From contig JAGHBT010000204.1 of assembly GCA_021160845.1 (NCBI GenBank), forward strand, positions 1 through 5,965: a stretch of DNA of 5,965 nucleotides, given 5' to 3'. Of this stretch, positions 1 to 3,851 are shown piece after piece (the stretch's first letter is position 1; each line of letters starts with the position of its first letter). The notes beneath the pieces are model-generated. The model ran no database searches, was not told the DNA's origin, and saw only the letters and a list, made by a program, of their open reading frames with translations. The stretch comes from a bacterium. GTDB taxonomy: Bacteria; Krumholzibacteriota; Krumholzibacteriia; Krumholzibacteriales; WJIX01. Both the position numbers and the translations under genes were made by a program.

Positions 1-72
1 TATCGGGACTATGCTTGAACCACAATACTTAAGTTCCCTTTTTCATTCTCTCCCGTGCGCCTGTCCAATCTA
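1..72 (-). promoter_or_regulatory. Structured 5' leader, possible truncated cobalamin riboswitch
   Basis: This is the predicted transcript downstream of the promoter at 79-106, reading towards position 1 and leaving the window. No convincing reading frame starts in it: the only ATG behind a purine-rich stretch (44-46) meets a stop after five codons (MKKGT). Read on the minus strand it contains AAAAAGGGAAC (about 43-33), and 14 bases before the edge AGTCCCGATA. These resemble, in the right order and at about the right distance, two conserved blocks of cobalamin (B12) riboswitches: the AAxAGGGAA block and the G-x-CCCGC block that precedes ACTG. An upstream AGGCGC could stand for the usual GGTGC block. 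Against it, the segment between the blocks pairs imperfectly and lacks a clear GGTGxxAAxxCC loop, and the decisive 3' part lies outside. The match is from memory, so this is a candidate only. Confidence 0.35.
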
Positions 73-78
73 TTTGTA

Positions 79-106
79 ATTTTACCCTGATTAACTGTTT
101 TGTCAA
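79..106 (-). promoter_or_regulatory. Sigma-70 type promoter for a gene beyond the left edge
   Basis: On the minus strand a perfect -35 box TTGACA (106-101) is followed after 16 bases by TAAAAT (84-79), which matches the -10 consensus TATAAT at five of six positions. Transcription would start near position 72 and run out of the window at 1, through the leader described there. It lies about 125 bases downstream of the oadB stop, so it separates the decarboxylase operon from an independently started unit. A G8 tract sits directly against the upstream side of the -35 box. Confidence 0.7.
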
Positions 107-166
107 CCCCCCCCATCGAAAATAAACAGGAACCATCGTGGATCATAACAAGGCTTATGTAGCTGC

Positions 167-197
167 TATTCTATATCAGGTTAGAACCGGAAGAATA
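167..197. repeat. Nested inverted repeat downstream of oadB
   Basis: An outer pair TATTCT/AGAATA (167-172 and 192-197) encloses an inner pair GGTT/AACC (179-182 and 185-188). It lies 35 bases after the oadB stop. No run of T follows it on the minus strand, so it is not a textbook intrinsic terminator, but it is the best candidate structure for the 3' end of the operon transcript. The rest of 107-231 shows only the C8 run at 107-114 and AT-rich sequence. Confidence 0.3.
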
Positions 198-231
198 TGA
201 GTACAAAGAAAAAATGGAATTTCAAGTTTAT

Positions 232-1371
232 TTACACGAAAAAAGCCAACAAAACTCCCGCAGCAACTGCGGAACCTATCACACCCGAAACATTAGGTCC
301 CATAGCATGCATCATTAGAAAATTGTGAGGATCCTCTTCCAATGCGACCTTTCCCACGACCCGAGATGCCATTGGAACAGCGGACACCCCCGCGGCGCCA
401 ATTAGTGGATTAATTTTTTTGCTGGAAAATTTGTTCATTATTTTGGCCATTAAAAGTCCTGCAATAGTACCAATGGAAAAAGCTACTAGACCTAAAAGGA
501 GAATGCCAATTGTTTGGACAGTTAAAAATTGTGAAGCTTGCAGTTTTGAACCTATAGACAATCCCAGAAAAATTGTAACAATATTTATCAAACTATTCTT
601 GGCGGTTTTTGCCAATCTGTCGGTCCGGCCACACTCGTTTATTAAATTGCCGAACATCAACATGCCAATAAGTGGCGTAGCAGCCGGCAACAATACCGCA
701 CAAAGAATTAATACCACTAACGAAAAAAGGATCTTCTCAGTTTTTGAAACATGGCGTAATTGTGTCATTCTTATTTTGCGTTCTTTTTTAGTTGTAAAAA
801 GCCTCATAATCGGCGGCTGAATAATTGGGATAAGCGCCATATATGAATAGGCAGCCACGGCAATCGCGCCCAATAGTTCAGGAGCCAATTTTGAGGTGAC
901 AAATATCGCTGTAGGACCATCAGCGCCTCCGATTATACCGATTGAAGCAGCTTGCTTAAGTGAAAAATTCATTCCAGGAAGCGCAATAGCGCCAATAAGT
1001 GTTGTAAAAATACCAAATTGAGCAGCTGCCCCAAGAAATGCCAACCGAGGATTGGCAATCAAAGGACCAAAATCAGTCATTGCCCCTATCCCCATAAATA
1101 TCAGAAGAGGAAAAACGCCAGTCTTGACGCCAATATTATAAATATACCACAAAAACCCACCAGGCTCCGCAATCCCCGCAACAGGTATATTCGCCAGGAT
1201 TCCTCCAAAACCGATAGGGATTAAAAGAAGAGGTTCAAATCCCTTAACAATACCGAGAAAGATTAAAAGAGAGCAAACAACCATCATAATAATGTTTGGC
1301 AACCCAAAGTTAACTAGCCCAGTACTTTGAAAAACATTTGTAAATATTCTTCCAAGCCCCACCGCTTCCAT
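232..1371 (-). CDS. oadB: Sodium-pumping decarboxylase, beta subunit (OadB family)
   Basis: Integral membrane subunit that takes carboxybiotin from the alpha subunit, decarboxylates it and couples this to Na+ export. The 379-residue protein has about nine or more hydrophobic segments, for example near residues 22-44, 46-66, 160-190, 213-240, 285-310 and 358-378. Family signatures are intact: GGADGPTAIF (148-157), AAYSYMALIPIIQPP (173-187), GMLMFGN (236-242), NPLIGAAGVSAVPMASR (321-337) and LMMHAMGPNVSGVIGSA (352-368). Aligned by spacing with Klebsiella OadB, the residues shown there to matter for Na+ coupling (D203, Y229, N373, G377, S382, R389) correspond to D151, Y177, N321, G325, S330 and R337, all present. 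It is shorter than the roughly 430-residue enterobacterial form, the difference being at the N-terminus. The ATG at 1371 has AGGAG six bases upstream. It is the last gene of the cluster, 64 bases after oadA. Beta subunits of methylmalonyl-CoA and glutaconyl-CoA decarboxylases are very similar, so the substrate depends on the alpha subunit. Confidence 0.95.
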   Translation of the reverse strand: MEAVGLGRIFTNVFQSTGLVNFGLPNIIMMVVCSLLIFLGIVKGFEPLLLIPIGFGGILANIPVAGIAEPGGFLWYIYNIGVKTGVFPLLIFMGIGAMTDFGPLIANPRLAFLGAAAQFGIFTTLIGAIALPGMNFSLKQAASIGIIGGADGPTAIFVTSKLAPELLGAIAVAAYSYMALIPIIQPPIMRLFTTKKERKIRMTQLRHVSKTEKILFSLVVLILCAVLLPAATPLIGMLMFGNLINECGRTDRLAKTAKNSLINIVTIFLGLSIGSKLQASQFLTVQTIGILLLGLVAFSIGTIAGLLMAKIMNKFSSKKINPLIGAAGVSAVPMASRVVGKVALEEDPHNFLMMHAMGPNVSGVIGSAVAAGVLLAFFV

Positions 1372-1377
1372 CTATGA

Positions 1378-1382
1378 CTCCT
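1378..1382 (-). promoter_or_regulatory. Ribosome binding site of oadB
   Basis: AGGAG on the minus strand, six bases before the ATG at 1371. This supports the chosen start and independent translation of oadB after the 64-base gap that follows oadA. Confidence 0.8.
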
Positions 1383-1435
1383 GATTTAATTGTTTTAACA
1401 TGGGAAAATTCATCCTTCAATTCATCAAACTGAAT

Positions 1436-3229
1436 TTATCCCAACTGCGCTAATACTTGACTGGCACTCACCGAATCTCCAGCTTTTACATTCATAGAAA
1501 GCAAAATGCCATTCCTCGGCGCCTTTATCTCTGTTTCCATTTTCATCGCTTCAATAATTATAATTACTTCATTTTTTACAACCCGCTTATTTGCTTCACG
1601 CAAAACCTTAACGACTGTACCTGGAAACGGTGTTATGATATCGAATGTATCTTCAGTTGGTTCGGGAACAGATTTCGTTGTATCAGGGGTACCTTCCTCG
1701 ACCTTTATTTTATATTTTTGTCCTTCAACAGTAACAATATCATTTTTTAAGATTACAGGGTATTTCTTGCCGTCAACAGTCACCATAAAAGTATCGCCTC
1801 TGTATTTGGCTCCTTCTTTACTCTTGATAACTTTTCGTACACGAACTTTACCTTCTCCTTTTAAGAAAGATATTCCCTTTTCTTTACATGTAGCAGCAAT
1901 AAAGATATTTTCTTCAGTTTCTTCAAGGTCACTATCTTTTAATAATTTCTTAGCTGGTTCTATTCCTTTGTTAGGATCACTATCATTGATCTCCAACACC
2001 TTTTTAACTGTAGGCTGCAGATTCAATTTTTCTGAAGCGAGCTTAACCAATTCCGGGTCAGGCTCAACAGGAGTCTTTCCAAAATAGCCGAGGATCATCT
2101 TGCCATAGCCCTCCGCAAATTTCTCCCATGGACCAAAAATTACATTATTAAATGACTGCTGAAAATAAAACTGCGATACCGGTGTAACTGACGTACCAAA
2201 ACCTCCACGTCGAACGACTTCGCTCATTGCCGTAATTATTTCAGGGAATTTATCCAACATATCATTGTCCCGAAGCATTTGAGTATTGGCTGTTAAGGCC
2301 CCCCCCGGCATTGGGGAAAAAGGAATCTCCGGGGAAACTGATTTTGCTTCCGGGGGTATAAAATAATCCTTCATACAGTCTTTGAACAAGGTTTCAACCT
2401 CACGGATCTTGTTACTATCAAAGCCAAGATCATACTCCGTACCCTTTAGAGCGTGCATCATAGTCAGTATATCGGGCTGGCCTGTACCACCGGAAACAGG
2501 AATCATCGAAAGATCAATGGCGTCTGCTCCGGCTTCAATCGCCGCCATATAGCAATGCACTGATATGCCAGCTGTTTCATGTGTGTGAAATCTTACCGGG
2601 ATATCCGCCGGCAAGATTCTTTTTGCCATTTTAATAGTTTCATAAACCTTTTTAGGTATTGAAGTCCCTGAAGCGTCTTTAAAACACACCGAGCTATAAG
2701 GCAACCCCGAATCAATAATATTTCTCAAGGTCTTTTCATAAAAGGCTACATCGTGGGCGCCGACACAACCTGGGGGTAATTCCATCATCGTTATAGCAAC
2801 TTCATGTTTCAATCCGTTATCAACTATGCATCTGCTGCTATAATCAAGATTATTAACATCATTTAGAGCGTCAAAATTTCTAATTGTTGTTACTCCATGT
2901 TTCTTAAACAGTTTCGCGTGTAGATTAATAATATCACTACTTTGAGAATCCAGACCGACGACATTAACACCGCGTGCTAATGTTTGAAGATTAACATCCG
3001 GCCCAACAATTTCTCTAAAACGATCCATATTCTCAAATGAATTCTCATTGGCATAGAAAAAGGGACTCTGAAACATCGCTCCGCCGCCGGATTCAAAGTG
3101 AGTTATCCCCGCATTTACCGCAGCTTCCAATGCCTGGGCAAAATCATCCATATGAACACGCGCGCCAAACACCGATTGAAACCCATCTCTGAAGGCTGTA
3201 CACATTACGTTTATTTTTTTCTTTGCCAT
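1436..3229 (-). CDS. oadA: Biotin-dependent carboxyltransferase, decarboxylase alpha subunit (OadA/PycB type)
   Basis: Catalytic alpha subunit, 597 residues, cytoplasmic and membrane-associated through its partners. Residues about 6-290 are the HMGL-like TIM-barrel carboxyltransferase, about 295-470 the conserved PYC/OADA domain, and about 528-597 the biotinyl domain. The barrel shows FRDGFQS (13-19), RNFDALNDVNNL (117-128), FKDASG (183-188) and FHTHETAG (214-221). By analogy with Vibrio OadA the metal ligands would be D15, H215, H217 and carbamylated K184. The biotin motif EAMKM places biotin on K563, 34 residues from the end, the usual distance. The linker before it (about 512-527) is short and lacks the long Ala/Pro stretch of enterobacterial OadA. 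The branch is divergent: ESGGGAMFQS (46-55) stands where classical OadA has a WGGATFD signature. Oxaloacetate is the most likely substrate, another keto acid is possible. A TTG 48 bases upstream (3277) is in frame but has no ribosome binding site, whereas the ATG at 3229 has GGAG seven bases before it. Confidence 0.92.
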   Translation of the reverse strand: MAKKKINVMCTAFRDGFQSVFGARVHMDDFAQALEAAVNAGITHFESGGGAMFQSPFFYANENSFENMDRFREIVGPDVNLQTLARGVNVVGLDSQSSDIINLHAKLFKKHGVTTIRNFDALNDVNNLDYSSRCIVDNGLKHEVAITMMELPPGCVGAHDVAFYEKTLRNIIDSGLPYSSVCFKDASGTSIPKKVYETIKMAKRILPADIPVRFHTHETAGISVHCYMAAIEAGADAIDLSMIPVSGGTGQPDILTMMHALKGTEYDLGFDSNKIREVETLFKDCMKDYFIPPEAKSVSPEIPFSPMPGGALTANTQMLRDNDMLDKFPEIITAMSEVVRRGGFGTSVTPVSQFYFQQSFNNVIFGPWEKFAEGYGKMILGYFGKTPVEPDPELVKLASEKLNLQPTVKKVLEINDSDPNKGIEPAKKLLKDSDLEETEENIFIAATCKEKGISFLKGEGKVRVRKVIKSKEGAKYRGDTFMVTVDGKKYPVILKNDIVTVEGQKYKIKVEEGTPDTTKSVPEPTEDTFDIITPFPGTVVKVLREANKRVVKNEVIIIIEAMKMETEIKAPRNGILLSMNVKAGDSVSASQVLAQLG

Positions 3230-3236
3230 ATTTTTT

Positions 3237-3240
3237 CTCC
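3237..3240 (-). promoter_or_regulatory. Ribosome binding site that fixes the oadA start
   Basis: GGAG on the minus strand, seven bases before the ATG at 3229, in the purine-rich context GGGAGAAAAAATATG. The longer reading from TTG at 3277 would add 16 residues (MRKWIPETRG...) with no similarity to the family N-terminus and has no such site, so the ATG is preferred. Confidence 0.75.
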
Positions 3241-3318
3241 CAATCCCTCCACGAGTCTCCGGTATCCATTTCCTCAAAACCAGATTTCCTCACCAACCCA
3301 AGCATTAGCAAAAGGTTT

Positions 3319-3335
3319 CAGGGTAAGGAGCCCTG
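3319..3335 (-). other. Small hairpin between oadG and oadA
   Basis: The sequence CAGGG-CTCCTTA-CCCTG on the minus strand forms a perfect 5-bp GC-rich stem with a 7-base loop, three bases after the oadG stop codon. No T run follows, so full termination is unlikely. It could mark an RNA processing or stability element giving different amounts of gamma and alpha, which is inference. The rest of the 108-base gap holds a direct repeat TGAGGAAAT (3286-3294 and 3269-3277, 17 bases apart) and the oadA ribosome binding site. Confidence 0.35.
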
Positions 3336-3337
3336 TG

Positions 3338-3544
3338 TTATTTTCTATTCTTTACTGCTACCGCAATCGCGGCAATTAGCGCGTTATCCTCAGAAACTAA
3401 TGCAGTTTGCGCTTCATATTTTTCTTCAGGAAAATACTTATGAACGATGTAACTCATTATTTGCATTGTGCATACCATAATAACCAAAAAAGCAAATACT
3501 ACGCTCATCCCCACCACGGTAAGCTCCAAAGCGCTATTAAACAT
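3338..3544 (-). CDS. oadG: Sodium-pumping decarboxylase, gamma subunit (OadG family)
   Basis: Small membrane-anchored subunit of the Oad complex, expected to assemble and stabilise alpha and beta. From the preferred start it has 68 residues: one transmembrane helix (about 6-34) with the family pattern LTVVGMSVVFAFLVIM (8-23), a short charged stretch (HKYFPEEKYE, 35-44), and a C-terminal segment ALIAAIAVAVKNRK (55-68) typical of short gamma chains. It lacks the proline-rich linker and histidine-bearing Zn-binding tail described for the Klebsiella subunit. The identity rests on this pattern plus position: it immediately precedes oadA, the same gamma-alpha-beta order as in Klebsiella. The frame stays open upstream to ATG at 3583, which would give 81 residues, but no ribosome binding site precedes that codon, while AGGAG lies eight bases before the ATG at 3544. 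Being short, it is less certain than its neighbours. Confidence 0.85.
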   Translation of the reverse strand: MFNSALELTVVGMSVVFAFLVIMVCTMQIMSYIVHKYFPEEKYEAQTALVSEDNALIAAIAVAVKNRK

Positions 3545-3552
3545 CTCTACAT

Positions 3553-3557
3553 CTCCT
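3553..3557 (-). promoter_or_regulatory. Ribosome binding site that fixes the oadG start
   Basis: AGGAG on the minus strand, eight bases (ATGTAGAG) before the ATG at 3544. The two tandem in-frame ATGs further upstream (3583 and 3580) have no such site, so the 68-residue product is preferred to the 81-residue one. Confidence 0.7.
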
Positions 3558-3705
3558 GTGTTCAGTAACTTTTCTAACATCATGCCATATTACTGAAGCG
3601 GCACAACTCACAACGACAGCAAAAATACCATCAACGCGTTCTAATAGATATGTCTTGATCTCAATATAATCAATACTTTTTTAAAAAATTTAATCCAAGG
3701 TCAAC

Positions 3706-3723
3706 CCACTCAAAATGGAGTGG
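3706..3723. repeat. Perfect 6-bp hairpin next to a -35-like TTGACC
   Basis: CCACTC and GAGTGG (3706-3711 and 3718-3723) are exact inverted copies separated by six bases. On the minus strand the hairpin is followed after one base by TTGACC. It is not followed by a T run in either direction, so it does not look like a terminator. An operator for the decarboxylase operon is possible but not supported by more than position. Confidence 0.3.
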
Positions 3724-3727
3724 AAAA

Positions 3728-3818
3728 TTTAAAAGAGGAACATCTTACTTAATTCCACAAAAAGAACCAAAGTTTGCACCTATCCACATAAAAACAAGTA
3801 CGATGCCCCTCTTTTAAA
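3728..3818 (-). terminator. Long imperfect stem-loop after the peptidase gene, candidate terminator
   Basis: The arms 3728-3744 and 3802-3818 are inverted copies at 15 of 17 positions. In a minus-strand RNA both differences become G-U pairs, giving a 17-bp stem (UUUAAAAGAGGGGCAUC with GAUGUUCCUCUUUUAAA). After one mismatch a further UACUUG/UAAGUA stem continues inward, leaving a loop of about 43 bases. In plus-strand RNA the same two positions are A-C mismatches, so the structure favours the peptidase transcript, whose stop codon is 33 bases upstream. The GC-rich part flanked by an A tract and UUUUAAAUUUU looks like an intrinsic terminator, but the loop is far larger than usual. A miniature inverted-repeat element is an alternative. 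Confidence 0.5.
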
Positions 3819-3851
3819 ACAATAAGTATATATCACTTTATTCCCACAACC

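Larger units (their letters stand above)
3545..3851. other. Gene-free stretch between the peptidase and the decarboxylase operon
   Basis: These 307 AT-rich bases carry no convincing gene on either strand. They hold the long inverted repeat (3728-3818), the hairpin at 3706-3723 and the start region of the oadGAB transcript. No strong promoter is visible. Weak minus-strand candidates are TTGACC (3704-3699), which lacks a proper -10 box, and TTGATT followed after 17 bases by TATCTA (about 3673-3645), which matches the -10 consensus at only three positions. The operon promoter is therefore assigned to this stretch only by position. Confidence 0.5.

Noticed and set aside
1..30. tRNA-like element suggested by GGTTCAAGC on the minus strand
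   Set aside because: The flanking bases do not form a 5-bp T stem or an acceptor end, so no tRNA is supported.
29..46. Five-codon reading frame (MKKGT) as a leader peptide
   Set aside because: The purine-rich stretch is only about three bases from the ATG, too close for a normal ribosome binding site, and five codons have no attenuation-like residue run.
419..820. Plus-strand open frame of 133 codons
   Set aside because: Antisense to the well-conserved oadB. It is a by-product of the hydrophobic codon composition of the membrane protein.
1419..1436. AATTCA/TGAATT hairpin at the end of oadA
   Set aside because: It consists almost only of A-T pairs, overlaps the stop codon and is expected by chance in AT-rich sequence. 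It has no T run and oadB follows within 64 bases.
1506..2087. Plus-strand open frame of 193 codons
   Set aside because: It lies entirely antisense to the biotin and PYC/OADA region of oadA, whose protein is clearly conserved. The translation resembles no family I know and no ribosome binding site precedes it.
3230..3277. N-terminal extension of oadA from TTG at 3277
   Set aside because: The added 16 residues do not resemble family N-termini and no ribosome binding site precedes the TTG, while the ATG at 3229 has GGAG at good spacing.
3098..3480. Two overlapping plus-strand open frames across the oadA-oadG junction
   Set aside because: Both overlap the oadA start and oadG on the opposite strand, have low-complexity Ser/Pro-rich translations and no recognisable start signals.
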